A stretch of DNA of 64,000 nucleotides from Dipteris shenzhenensis (taxonomy: Eukaryota > Polypodiophyta > Polypodiopsida > Gleicheniales): the NCBI GenBank assembly GCA_047967505.1, contig CM106539.1; one strand, written 5' to 3'. Positions 1 to 11,073 of this stretch are shown here, in pieces; positions within the stretch are counted from its first letter, which is position 1, and each line of letters starts with the position of its first letter. Under the pieces are notes generated by a model. That model saw only the letters and a list, made by a program, of their open reading frames with translations. It ran no database searches and had not been told where the DNA came from. The position numbers were made by a program, and so were the translations under genes.

Positions 1-1930
1 TATGCTTCTCTCATTCTCTTTTTCCGCATAAGCTCCTTCTCTATTTCCGCATAAGCTCCTTCTCTATTTCCGCATGAGCATAAGCATGAGATTATGCTTA
101 TGCTTATGCATAAGCATAAGCATAAGCATAAGCTCATGCTTATGCTCATGCATGAGCATGAGCTTATGCGTAAGTTTCCGCATAAGCTCCTTCTCTATTT
201 CCGCATGAGCATAAGCTCCTTCTTTCTTTCCGCATGAGCTCCTTCTCTCTTTCCGCATAAGCTCCTTCTCTATATCCGCATGAGCATAAGCTCATGCTTA
301 TGCTCATGCATGAGCATGAGCTTATGCGTAAGTTTCCGCAAGAGCTTATGCGGAAATAGAGAATGAGAGAAGCTTATGCTTCTCTCATTCTCTTTTTCCG
401 CATAAGCTCCTTCTCTCTTTCCGCATAAGCTCCTTCTCTATTTCCGCATGAGCATAAGCTCCTTCTCTATTTCCGCATAAGCTCCTTCTCTATTTCCCCC
501 TTCTCTCATTCTCTATTTCCTCATAATCCCTCATTGTACATGAGCATGAGCTTATGCGTAAGTTTCCGCAAGAGCTTATGCGGAAATAGAGAATGAGAGA
601 AGCTTATGCTTCTCTCATTCTCTTTTTCCGCATAAGCTCCTTCTCTCTTTCTGCATAAGCTCCTTCTCTATTTCCGCATGAGCATAAGCATGAGCTTATG
701 CTTATGCTTATGCTTATGCTCATGCATAAGCATAAGCTCATGCTTATGCTCATGCATGAGCATGAGCTTATGCGCAAGTTTCCGCATAAGCTCCTTCTCC
801 ATATCCGCATGAGCATAAGCATGAGCTTATGCTCATGCATGAGCATGAGCTTATGCGTAAGTTTCCGCATATGCGTGAGCATATGCGGAAATAGAGAATG
901 AGAGAAGCTTATGCTTCTCTCATTCTCTATTTCCGCATATGCCGAAACATGAGCATAAGCTTATGCTCACCCATGAGCATAAACATAAGCTCATGCGAAA
1001 AAAGAGAAGGAGCTTATGCGGAAATAGAGAATGAGTTTCCGCATAAGCTCTTTCTCTTTTTCCGCATAAGCTCTTTCTCTTTCTCTTTTGCGTGAGCATA
1101 TGCGAAAATAGAGAATGAGAGAAGCTTATGCTTCTCTCCTTCTCTATTTCCGCATATGCGAAAACATGAGCATAAGCTCATGCTCACCCATGAGCATAAG
1201 CATAAGCTCATGCGGAAAAAGAGGAGCTTATGCGGAAATAGAGAATGAGTTTCCGCATAAGGTCTTTCTCTTTTTCCGCATAAGCTCTTTCTCTTTCTCT
1301 TTTGCGTGAGCATATGCGGAAATAGAGAATGAGAGAAGCTTATGCTTCTCTCCTTCTCTATTTCCGCATATGCGGAAACATGAGCATAAGCTCATGCTCA
1401 CCCATGAGCATAAGCATAAGCTCATGCGGAAAAAGAGAAGGAGCTTATGCGGAAATAGAGAATGAGTTTCCGCATAAGCTCTTTCTCTTTTTCCGCATAA
1501 GCTCTTTCTCTTTCTCTTTTGCGTGAGCATATGCGGAAATAGAGAATGAGAGAAGCTTATGCTTCTCTCCTTCTCTATTTCCGCATATATGCGGAAACAT
1601 GAGCATAAGCTCATGCTCACCCATGAGCATAAGCATAAGCTCATGCGGAAAAAGAGAAGGAGCTTATGCGGAAATAGAGAATGAGAGAAGCTTATGCTTC
1701 TCTCCTTCTCTTTTTCTGCATAAGCTCCTTCTCTTTTTCCGCATGAGCATAAGCATGCGGAAACTCATTCTCTATTTTATGCATAAGCTCCTTCTCTATT
1801 TCCGATGCCTATGCTTAAGCATAAGCTCATGCTTATGCTCATGCATGTGCATGAGCTTATGCTTAAGTTTCTGCATAAGCTCATGCTTATGCGTGAGCTT
1901 ATGCGGAAATAGAGAATGAGAGAAGCATAA
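1..1930. repeat. Self-complementary satellite of ATAAGC/GCTCAT hexamers and CCGCATAAGCTCCTTC modules
   Basis: The stretch is built almost wholly from hexamer runs (ATAAGC, ATGAGC and their complements GCTTAT, GCTCAT on the same strand) and a module of about 24 bp reading TTTCCGCATAAGCTCCTTCT. Both strands' versions alternate, so many perfect or near-perfect inverted repeats result. All reading frames here translate to low-complexity strings and are not genes. From about 894 a higher-order unit of about 214-217 bp recurs, with the anchor GAGAATGAGAGAAGC at 894, 1111, 1325 and 1542; a shortened spacing ends at 1677. The left border lies outside the window. Confidence 0.93.
342..409. repeat. Near-perfect 32-bp-arm inverted repeat (cruciform-capable), one of several
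   Basis: Arms at 342-373 and 378-409 are complementary except for one base and are separated by TTAT. The same palindrome recurs near 573-640 and, in shortened form, around each 214-217-bp unit. It comes from juxtaposing the module GAAATAGAGAATGAGAGAAGC with its complement. Confidence 0.85.
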
Positions 1931-2190
1931 GCTCATTCTCTATTTCTGCATAAGCTCATTCTCTATTTCCCACTCTATTTCCCCCTTCTCTCATTTCCCC
2001 CTTCTCTCCTTCTCTATTTTCCCTCATCTCTTTCCCCTTCTCTATTTCCCCCTTCTCTCATTCTCTATTTCCTCATTCTCATTCTTTTCTTTCCTTTACA
2101 TCTTCTTTCCCTCTTATCTTTCCCTCTTCTTTCCCTCTTTCCTTTCCCTCTTCTTTCCTTTCCCTCTTCTTTCTTCTTGCCTATGCCTAT
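1930..2190. repeat. Pyrimidine-rich decayed edge of the satellite
   Basis: CT-rich sequence made of TTCTCTATTTCCC, TTTCCCTCTTC and similar words, grading from the hexamer satellite into the leader of the CACTA gene. No coding potential is seen. Confidence 0.7.
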
Positions 2191-2253
2191 GCTTATGAGA
2201 ATGCTCATGTTTGTTTTTTGTTTTCTGTTTTCGTGTTTGTGTCTATGTTAGAC

Positions 2254-3829
2254 ATGGGATCACGTCACTCATCGGACGAGTACGGACAGCCTCGCAGGAG
2301 GAGAGCTCACGATCTATATGCTCCAGAGGACTTTGATTCCTCTCAGGCGACTACCCCGAGGACTACCCCTGGTCCGACTCCTCTCGGTCCTAGCACTGTG
2401 ACTACCCCTGGTCCGACCCCTCTTCCACGTAGCACTGCGACTACCCCTCAGGGGACTCCTTTGCTAGCCGCGCATGGCTTTGTTGGGACTCCCGACGAGT
2501 TTGTAGCACAGATGAGCGATGAGGAGGCAGCGAGATTCTTCTCTCTGCTCTCTCAGAGGACCTCCGCAATTCCTTCCCCTACACCGACGGGTGGACGTAC
2601 TGCCCAGCCATCCCCTCACGCCCCTTCGACCGCGGGATCATCACCTGCGCATGCCTCCTGCAAGGGAAGGAAGAGTAGGATGGGCGGCTCATGTTGTGCT
2701 GACTCAGGAGATGTAGACGAGTCAGCACACTCACGCTCCTTTAGGTCTCCACTTGGTCCGGAGACACAGTATCAGTCAGGTCCCTTTCCCTCTCCTACTC
2801 CCACAGCTACTCCTCGATCCGGAAGCGGTCGCGCAGCTTCCACTCCTTCAGACTCTGCTACCGTCAGTCCCCCTTACTCATCAGGGGATCTCTCCTATCA
2901 AATCACATCTACCGGAGAGATAATAGAAGACAAAAAGGGCAAAGCAGTGATGGCCGCCATGAGGCGGTTGATGAGTCATCACTTCAAGAGCGGCATAAAT
3001 ATCGATTGGCGGTATCAAGATGCCCAAAAGAAGCAGGCGGTGATCGATGAGTTAAAACAAAGATATCCTAATCCGCCAAATGTGGAGTTTAATAACAATT
3101 ATATGCTCGAGCGCATGGGTTTGGTCCTAAAGCATCGCAGATCAACCATGCGTACTTCCATTACAAAGGGGTTGGCTAAACCCAGCTGGGCAGACAAAGC
3201 TGATTGGAAGTACTTCAAGAAGCAACATAGGGACCATCCCGAAATGTTCGAGGGTCAGAGGAGGGCTACGAAGAGACGGCTGAACATCGTAGGTACTTCG
3301 CACTTTGGTGCAGGCGGACGGTATGCGTTCGAGGCAACCGTGGTAAGTTTACTTCTTTCCATTTAATGTATTGTTCTATTTGTTTTACTTACATATTACA
3401 TGCACTTTAGCTAACTCTAACTCTCGTAAATTGGATCCACAGCAAGCTGCGATGGGTCGTCTTCCTACGGATGCAGAGACGCGGCGCGCATTTCGGATAG
3501 GAACCAAGCCGTGGTTCATTGAGCAAGAGGCAATGGGAGCGACAGGCGATTGGGTTGAGGTGGCTGCTCGCACGGTATAAGTTTACTCCTACTTGTAATC
3601 TCACTTTTTAATTTAAGTTCCAATCTAATTTTTGATTTATATGGTTCACTCTTAGGGTCAAAGCTCAAGCGTCCCATCATCAGAGACGAGCGATCAACAG
3701 GGGCAAGGATCGGACGCAGGTGCCGAGGACGAGGGAGAAGACGCAGGTGTCGGGGACGAGGGAGAAGATGCAGGTGCCGAGGACCAGGGAACAGGCCAAC
3801 AAGACGATTCGGATTCGGATTCGGATTAG
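2254..3829 (+). CDS. CACTA (En/Spm) transposon TNPA-like / Transposase_24-type protein
   Basis: Three exons, all phase 0: 2254-3342, 3443-3574 and 3656-3829 (donors GTAAGT and GTATAA; acceptors CCACAG and CTTAG). They give a 464-residue protein. I start at ATG 2254 because a pyrimidine-rich stretch ending in TTAG lies directly before it, which looks like the acceptor of a leader intron, and a related fragment at 60 kb keeps the same junction. Residues about 1-220 are a Ser/Thr/Pro-rich linker beginning MGSRHSSDEYGQPRRRR. Residues about 225-375 resemble the plant Ptta/En/Spm domain (Transposase_24): conserved Trp residues, a basic helical region, and a stretch ending near HFGAGGRYAFEA. The C-terminus is acidic, ending DDSDSDSD. 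In this family TNPA binds subterminal repeats of its own transposon, and such repeats lie 280 bp downstream. No TNPD-type DDE gene is in the window, so the element extends left or has lost it. Confidence 0.78.
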
Positions 3830-4030
3830 TAGTGGTAGTAGCATTTTGTATATCCGCTCGTTAGAGCAATTTTGTATCGCCCTTTCACAGGGTAATTTTG
3901 TTACAAACACAGTTGTATATGTATATGCATTTCTTCCTCATCGTTCACAAGAACAATTTTGTATCACCCTGCAAGTAAGGGAAATTTTGTTATAAAAAAC
4001 TTTCTTTTGTAATTACAAAAAAAAAAAAAA

Positions 4031-4085
4031 GGATTAGTGGGGCTAAACAGGGCCAAAAGGAAGCCCTGTTTAGCCCCACTAACCC
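4031..4085. repeat. Hairpin with 23-bp arms inside the CACTA 3' end
   Basis: Arms at 4031-4053 and 4063-4085 are complementary with one mismatch around a 9-base loop. The stem is GC-rich (GTGGGGCTAAACAGGGC) and is flanked by A-tracts and T-tracts on opposite sides. It lies between the gene's 3' end and the subterminal palindromes, so it could also act in transcript 3'-end formation. Confidence 0.88.
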
Positions 4086-4106
4086 TTTTTTTTTACTTCT
4101 GTTAAT

Positions 4107-4226
4107 CGTCGCTATATAGCGACGTTTACCAGTGTCGCTATATAGCGACGATTAACAGAGTCGCTATATAGCGACGTTTTTATCGTTGCTATATAGTGAC
4201 GATTAACAGCGTCGCTATATAGCGAC
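4107..4226. repeat. CACTA subterminal repeats: five 16-bp palindromes
   Basis: The perfect palindrome GTCGCTATATAGCGAC occurs at 4108-4123, 4134-4149, 4160-4175 and 4211-4226, with an imperfect copy at 4185-4200. Spacing is close to 25-26 bp. In En/Spm elements clustered subterminal motifs of 10-20 bp are the TNPA binding sites. These are the likely equivalent for this element (inference). Confidence 0.87.
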
Positions 4227-4360
4227 GGTTTATAGCAACGCTCCTTTTCCGACGATTTTAACGACTTTTATAGCGACCTTTGCGCCCATGAAAAAAAAAA
4301 TTTTTAATGTAAAAAGCGTCGGTATTTCCGTCGGAAAATGGCCTATGCCTTGTAGTGTTA
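4227..4360. mobile_element. Right terminus of the CACTA transposon
   Basis: The element ends at 4357 with GCCTATGCCTTGTAGTG, whose complement begins CACTACAAGG, the hallmark CACTA end. The following TTA (4358-4360) is the expected position of a 3-bp target duplication. The left end is outside the window, so this duplication cannot be confirmed. The inner part contains further TCGGAAAATG/CCGACG words shared with the palindromes. Confidence 0.85.
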
Positions 4361-6332
4361 CCTTTCGGAAGAAATGTAAGAAGAAAATTATGCAAAAATA
4401 AAAATAGAAAGTTGGATTAAATATGTCTAAAAAAAGCTTTTGTTACAATACAATAATGTCTCCTATGAGAAAACAGAGGTAACACTTATGTTAGAGCATT
4501 AGTAGCTTACGGATTCAATATGAGAAGAATTATAATGAGAAAATATGTGCTAAACCCTCTATATAATATCTTATTTGCCTCATCACTAAGTTGAGCCTCC
4601 TTTAGACTCATGGGCCATGCTTTTAACTACTCTCCATCTCTTGGAAGATCCTCTTCTTCGTTCATCCTTGGAGCACTATCAAATATGCATGTATCATGTA
4701 AGACAATAAATCATCTAACACATTATCACTCTTTGTACGTACATATTCACATGCTTGGTCTTCCCTCATTCTACTTCTTCTCTTTGCATGTGCTTCTTTT
4801 AGCATTTAGTTATGATTCATGAGGTCAATACTGCAATGTATTATGTTGCTTTCATTTGATTCACATCAAACACCCTAAAATAGAATAACCACATATTGAA
4901 ACAAGTTTTTAATCCCACATAAGATCGATGATCATTAAATTACAAGTATAAACCCTCATGCTGATATCTCCTTAGTGTGTTGCAAATGTGCATGCAATTT
5001 AAATCACCCATAGTCTCAATCCAAAATTGTCTACTTATGGCATCCTTACATCATGCATATTTTCATAATATCTTATGATATAGGCAATCAAAATAATTTA
5101 TAGGTTTCTTTGTTGCCACATCTTAGATGCTTCATGACATATGAAAATCGTTAAATTTAATGTTATAGTATGTTAATTTTTATACATCAATATTCTTTAG
5201 TCTAGGTTCCAGATCTACATGAATCAAAGAGGGATGGCTATGCATGGAGAGCTTGCAGATGTGCGTGACATGCTAAAAAGGGTTATGGATGTGTTCAAGA
5301 GAGTTGCCAAAGTCATCTCTTGCACTTCAATCGCTTGAAAAACATTTGGAAATCTTTTCGACAGGCTACAATGTTTGAAAATCCTTAAATCTTGTGGTTG
5401 TCTTTAATTATGGACTCACTAATGTATTTTCATTATTATTTTTTCAACACTTTCACGGTGAGCTCTCCTCACAGTCACTCCTACATACATATACTCAACC
5501 ACTCATACATATTCATACACAGACCACCCATTACCCATGATGTAGATAGCATGGTGTTTCCTCCAAAAAATTGCCAAGTACCTAGGCATTGTAAATAGAC
5601 TGCGAATAGGGCACCCTACAAAACATGTTAGTCATGTGTCAAAAAAACCTCATCTCCGTAGAGGTTTGATGTCAAAGTCAAGTGTCCGTTAGGAGCTCGG
5701 TGCCTATGGTTGAAGGCATACAGAGCTTGGAAGTCATTAGACAATTAGCGTAAGTTGAGGTGGATGAGATGAAGCCCAGGCATGGTAGCCTACAATTGCC
5801 CATATAACTTGCAACACAAGTTAGGCTTTCATTGAGACACGAATCTACAAGTGAGGTGAGGGTTTTAGCTCCAAGCTCAAGGATGTCTCACTAATGTATT
5901 TACCATGAGTGCCTCGTGATATATTTAAAGCTGGCTTGGAACATGAGGTTTTCCTGAATTTCCTGTAATTGTAAATAAACATTTAAAATTCTGCATCGTT
6001 TAAATATTGAAAATACAGGGTAGGCGCGTTCAACGCTTAAATGAAGAATTGTGTCATTTACATAGAAGAGGGAGGGCTGGAGGTGCCTCTCGAAGGGGTA
6101 TATTTTTGTAAAGCAATTGACAATCTCTTCAATACAACAAGAGAGATTCTTTGGTAAAAGAATTGACAATGCTCACAGTACAGATGATGCCGCTATTATC
6201 GGTAGCATTTGGGTGGCACCAAAAAACTTATGTACACGCTCTGCTAGAATCCAGGTAGATTAAATTAGAGCACAATATGTTTGATGTTTTGTCATAATCC
6301 ACTAGCATTATGCTGATGTGCGAGTGCGATTG
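4361..6332. other. AT-rich intergenic DNA without a recognisable gene
   Basis: Reading frames are short and without family resemblance. The 3' part (from about 6180) is the downstream flank of the minus-strand JAZ gene. No clear repeats were recognised. Confidence 0.6.
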
Positions 6333-7889
6333 TTAAACCGGTGATGGCAAAGATGGCGTTGAGCGAGGCCTCTTGGATATTCTGGCAGGCTCCTCTTCGC
6401 TCCCGCGTGCATTGATCTCCACCGGGCTGAAGGCGGACCTGCGTAATTCCAATCCACAGTCTTAGAGTGTTATCGTAAGCGACGATATCAAATTAACTTA
6501 TAACTATACAGCAGTGGTGCACAATATGAAGGACACTGCACCCACCTGTCTTTTCGTTTCTCCAGGAATCGTGTCAATGACGCCTTTCTAGCAAAAGGAA
6601 GATCTGATATAGCCACAAAATCCCAAAGAAACTCATTGCTTGGTCTGCAGACCCGAAATAAAAACTCATCAAACGTAAGATAATCAGGAGGTAGAAGAAA
6701 CGCGTGATACCTCTGTGAGAACGTGCACCAAACTGCTCTTTCGACCTTGAGGCTTGAAAAGGACAAGAGAGTTTGGCTGTGCGGGACTCAAGAGGCAAAG
6801 TGAAGGACATTCCTGGCTCTCTTATGCGCATGGAACCGCTCACCGCTATGGGTGTGCTTGCGGCCCCAAGCGAGTTGGAATCTGGCGTGGACCGTCCGGC
6901 CGTGAGATGTGAGGAGCACGAGCTGCCGCCGCTGCCCGCAAGAAGCATGATAGCATGTGCCTGCAGTGCGGATTACCATCGTTAGCCTGGGTGTCAACAG
7001 TCATACCACAGAATATAGTGTATATAGACATTGTCGGCCGATTAAGTCTAACCTCATTAGCCGGAACATCGTCGTGAACATGGATGATGCCTGAATAGAA
7101 GATTGTGAGCTGGGACATTGATTGTACACGTGCATTCGAGTGGTCTGTGATGGGTTGTTGCTTGGACTGACTACATTCGATGTTGTGAGGTTCAGGGGCC
7201 CTGAACGGCTCCCGGAAGATGCATCTGCCGTTGTGCGTGGAGGTGCTGCTATATTCGTTCTGGAGAAAAAAATACAGAATGAGGATACGTTCATAGGCGT
7301 GAAGTAAACAGAATTCAGATTCATCGAATCGTGCCCACATACAGATTGCTGCTTCAACGGGCGGAAGGTTGAGGAAGGCGATCTTGGAGGAGGGCCTGTG
7401 CCATGTGAGTCCTGCGGGGAGGCTTCGACGCTGTTTCCGGACTGGGGCATTTCATCTACTAATTCCGACTTAGAGGAGCAGCTCTGTAGAGAAGCAGACA
7501 GAAAGTCCTTGGTGTCCGGACGCACGCCTGCGAATTTCCCGAATTTCATTCCATGAGTGCCATAGTTTGCAGTTCCCAAAATCAACGTTTAACTTAACGA
7601 GAGCCGGTTCATTGTGCAGATCCGGACGATGCCCAAGTAGTTAATCCTTCTGAAGCAGACTACATAACTTTACGATAGATCCTATTTTAGATGAGATATC
7701 GGCCTAGTTGGGCGCATGAAAAGCACAGAGGGCAAAGGGAGAAGTAGTACCTGGAGCCGTTGTTAGCTGCGAATGAGAAGAAGCGGCGGCGAGGTGGTGA
7801 AAGAAGATTTGTTGCAATGCGCGAGACGCGTGTTCACGGGCCTTGAGGGAGAGGGAAGCAGCAGCGACAGAAGGAGGAGGAGGCTCCAT
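6333..7889 (-). CDS. JAZ: JAZ-type TIFY protein (jasmonate-signalling repressor)
   Basis: Six exons on the minus strand join in phase: 7889-7751, 7527-7343, 7259-7053, 6960-6746, 6644-6546 and 6438-6333, giving 316 residues. Donors are GTACTA, GTATGT, GTTAGA, GTCGAA and GTGGGT; all acceptors end in AG. The TIFY domain is at residues 158-177 (core QLTIFYSG, then HVHDDVPANE) and continues into exon 4 as AHAIMLLAG. The Jas motif is at residues 263-282 (DLPFARKASLTRFLEKRKDR). An intron splits the codon at the end of the Jas core, as in other land-plant JAZ genes. JAZ proteins bind MYC-type transcription factors through Jas, recruit corepressors through TIFY, and are degraded through COI1 after hormone binding. 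The tail after the core reads SAFSPVE rather than the usual X5-PY. The N-terminal 46 residues are Ala-rich and helical; no EAR motif is evident. The start is the first ATG of the only fitting exon. The GTCGAA donor is the least typical junction. Confidence 0.92.
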
Positions 7890-9940
7890 GGAATTTGTTG
7901 AGAGAAGCGGGTATGTTTTGGAACGTCCAAACAGATGGGAATAGTTTTGTGATCACACGACCGATGATGGGTTGATGATCTACAAATTACAAATAGAAAG
8001 AGGAAACATGTGCAGAAATGAACCGCCGAATTGCCGCGTGAATGGGGAGCAGGATTTTTCCATGCGTGTGTTCCTCGCACACGTTTTACTTATGTGATTG
8101 GAAATTATAGGCTCACTCGCCAATCCAAAAAAGCACACGTTGTTCACATGTTCAAAAAAACACACGTTGGAAATTATAGGCTCACGCAGCAGTCTAAAAA
8201 CCCACACGGTGCTAGAGATCGAGGGAGTTGTGCTACACTCGCCAAATTGCAGCCTCAATTCCAGTGTCTAAACCTCCAATCTCGTCACCATGTCCACCAA
8301 TGGAAAGCTTCTCGAGAGGATTAATATGTATAACTCAACAAGGGTGCACAAGTGCACATGGGCACTACATCAAGTGCTTTTTTTTTTCTGTAAAAAGAAT
8401 GATCTCCATAAATCCATACTAATTAGCAATTTGAAAACACAACTCAACTAACTCTTTTTAAAAATTTACACGTGGAAATTCACAAAACAAGTTTTAATCG
8501 TCCATTATAGCACTCCCTCTTAGGAGGCAATGATAATAAAGCCGCGTTGCAAAGCTACCCTTAAATTAAAGATTATCTACTTCAACATTTTAATTAATAA
8601 GGTCTATTTTGATATGTCCCTTAAATAGAATTAAGGTCAACCCTATAATGCATTCCAAAAAAACAAAGGCATATCATTTTCGAGTCATTTTCTCAATCCG
8701 GATTTCTCAATTTCATTGGGAATTTTACACAACAAACCGGTTTTCATGAGCATTATATCTCACCTTTTCTGTCGGCAATGAGGGAATACGACCAGCCAAA
8801 TTTACACTTGGCATGCAATTCTCACATACCAAGAAAGAGTGTGTCATGAAATATTAGGAGTGCAGATGCAATTTTCCCACCCAAAAAGAAACAGTGTGCC
8901 GTGCAATAGTAGGAGCATGAATGGATGAGAAGTTTTAAGTGGAGCAACTATATATCCACTTAACATCACCTTTTTAAAAATTTTAAAAGGATCTTGGTGG
9001 CAGTTTCCGTAGCACTAGTGAGCAAGGTAAACTTACTACGAGTAGTCAAGATTAGGGACGACGGGGCATGGGGATGCGCCATTCCAAGAAATTGGAGGTC
9101 ACTAGCAAGTGGGACCCACGGTCCTTCCTCATTGTAAGGGCCTGGAGAATGGCTGAATTATTAGAGTTTGTTATTCCAACGAGTGACTTGACTATTTCGC
9201 CTAGTAACCTCATGATTCTAGCCCATGACCTCATACAAGACATAACCTAGTGACTTTGATGGAATAGAACGACTTGCTTTCTCTATTCAGCACTTTTCTT
9301 TTTTACCTTTAACTTACAAGAACTATGTAAAAAAGAGACCTTTGACCCTTTAAAATTCTTCCTTTCTTACAATTTCCTATTGCCATTCTTTATATGCTCC
9401 CTTGGTTTTCTATGTATCAACTTTTTCTCTCTTTTTGCCTTGCATTTCATGCAAGATCTCGGCGTGCAATATTGACTATCTATGTAATAGTGATTGTTGT
9501 AATGCTCAAGCTGCTAATTGGGATAGTGCTAATACCATGTTAGGTTGCTACATGGTTCTATTGTATTATGTTGATTGGGCTAGGGATACCACATGTCAAG
9601 CAAGCCCTAGGTTTTGAGGTAGCTCACTACTACTGGCTACATATCACAAATGCATGAAATCTGATGGAGGGGCAAGTCAAGGAGCTGCCGAGGATTATAG
9701 GGTGTAGATACTGCTATAGGGTTCAAAGGTTGCAATGGCCACGATGTGCTAGCTATGGCACACAGCTATCATATTGAAAAGAGCTAGAAAGAGTTGGGCA
9801 AAGCTATAGACGGATAGGCAAATTATAAGAGCAAATCTAGGGCACAAAGGCCAAGAAGTTGTAGAATCCCAAGAAGTCTTATCTCTTTGCAATAAAAAGA
9901 ATAACTAGATACCTGTATGTACATAGATTATGGATTGCAT
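7890..9940. other. JAZ upstream flank and non-coding AT-rich DNA
   Basis: Upstream of the JAZ start there is no recognised gene. A local duplication of GGAAATTATAGGCTCAC with flanking sequence occurs near 8099 and 8169. The remainder is AT-rich, with reading frames of about 60-105 codons that have no family resemblance. Confidence 0.55.
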
Positions 9941-9945
9941 AACAC

Positions 9946-10145
9946 CAAGCCATCCAACTTACACTTCCATGGATACATTGATGCTGATTGGGCAAGATCT
10001 GCTAGACTAAGTGGAAACACCTTCAATCTTGGCTCCATCACTTTGTGATGACAAAGCAAGGTGCAACAATAGTAGTGTTGTCTCCCATTGCAGTAGAGTT
10101 TAGAGGGTCCACCAATGCTACATGTGTTGAGATATGGTGCCATGA
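9946..10145 (+). pseudogene. Ty1-copia RNase H remnant
   Basis: One frame reads LHFHGYIDADWARSARLSGN and on to LGSITL. The next frame then continues TKQGATIVVLSPIAVEFRG and NATCVEIW. These are the two halves of the copia RNase H signature (GYxDADWAG, then SKxQ, then ALSxxEAEY), separated by a frameshift and stops near 10047-10055. Only the C-terminal part of the polyprotein is present. The LTR-like sequence follows immediately, as expected for the 3' end of a copia element. Confidence 0.75.
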
Positions 10146-10149
10146 GCAC

Positions 10150-10500
10150 ATAGATTAAAGGCTAAGGTATGGTATAGGAAAGAATTAAAGTAGCCACGCT
10201 AGGATGTGGACTACATGATGTGGAGATGTGGATCAAGGATATCCACAAGGAGAGATGTGGATCAGAGGATTCCATAAGTGTTGACTATTCTAAGGGCACT
10301 CTCTATATAAGAGGCCTATCATGTATTGTTGAGAGAGAAATGCACATACACTCAAGATTCTATTTATGAGTCCAAGCTAATCTATCTTGAAACCTAATTG
10401 ACTTGAGGTACATGTCATGAGCACTCTCTTCATCATATTTCCACACAGGTTCCATCCACCTTAGAGCGCTCCATAGATCCTGAGGCACACATGTTTGCTC
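10150..10500 (+). mobile_element. Decayed copia LTR with TATA box
   Basis: Lies between the RNase H remnant and a tRNA-Met-type primer-binding site. It contains TATATAA at 10314-10320 followed by AGAGGCC, a plausible LTR promoter. The borders are approximate because no clean TG...CA ends were found. Confidence 0.55.
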
Positions 10501-10501
10501 A

Positions 10502-10513
10502 TGGTATCAAAGC
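10502..10513 (+). other. Copia primer-binding site (initiator tRNA-Met type)
   Basis: TGGTATCAAAGC differs by one base from the usual plant copia site TGGTATCAGAGC. It lies after the LTR, so RNase H, LTR and PBS follow one another. This suggests two elements sharing an LTR, or a 3' LTR followed by leader sequence. The 19.6-kb element begins only 18 bp downstream. Confidence 0.7.
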
Positions 10514-10531
10514 CTAGGTCTAGTCTCCTAG

Positions 10532-10600
10532 AAACACTTATTTCATTAATTTTGGACTTGTCAATGTACAAACTCATTTTTACATATACTTTTGGACTAG
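10532..10600 (+). repeat. Left terminal inverted repeat of the 19.6-kb element
   Basis: The first 27 bases match the complement of 30100-30126 exactly. An imperfect match continues to 10599 through ACTCAT and a second ACTTTTGGACTA. The left side has about 16 extra bases between the two TTTTGGACT words. Confidence 0.85.
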
Positions 10601-10699
10601 TTTTCAGATAAAATTTAAGAAAAACCCAATCTTCAAAGCACATATAAAAACATAAAAACAAGCATTTTTTTATATATTTTTTAAGGACATGAAACTAAA

Positions 10700-11040
10700 A
10701 TTATAAAATTTAACGCAGTCTAGATAAGTTACATGAAAAAATAAGATTAGGTTGTTGTAAACTCTCTTAATATTTAATGGTGTTAATAAACACCTTCAAA
10801 AGTTAAGCCTGAGATAAGTTACACAAAAAAGAGTGGTCCATTAATTGTAAACTCTCTTTATATTTATAATAGTGTTTAGGAAACACTTTCAAAAGTTACA
10901 AGTGGAAGTAGCAAACTCTCACAATATTTATAATTTAGGTGTTGAAAAACACCAAAAGTTACAATAAGACTCTCATTGGAAGGCAAATTACACCAAAAGT
11001 TACAATAAGACTCTCACTGAAGGCAAATTTATTTTCAAGA
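10700..11040. repeat. Subterminal direct repeats, left end
   Basis: Three or more diverged copies of a unit of about 80-100 bp contain GTAAACTCTC, TATTTATAAT, AAACACCTTC and AAAAGTTACA. The last part (10961-11035) has two tight copies of ACACCAAAAGTTACAATAAG. Their position just inside the TIR suits subterminal transposase sites, but this is inference. Confidence 0.65.
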
Positions 11041-11073
11041 CTACAGCCATTTAATTTGATGAATTTTCTATTT

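Noticed and set aside
604-1919. Frames reading LMLMHKHK or SISMSLCLC over the hexamer satellite
   Set aside because: Translations of ATAAGC/GCTTAT repeats, changing frame and strand freely.
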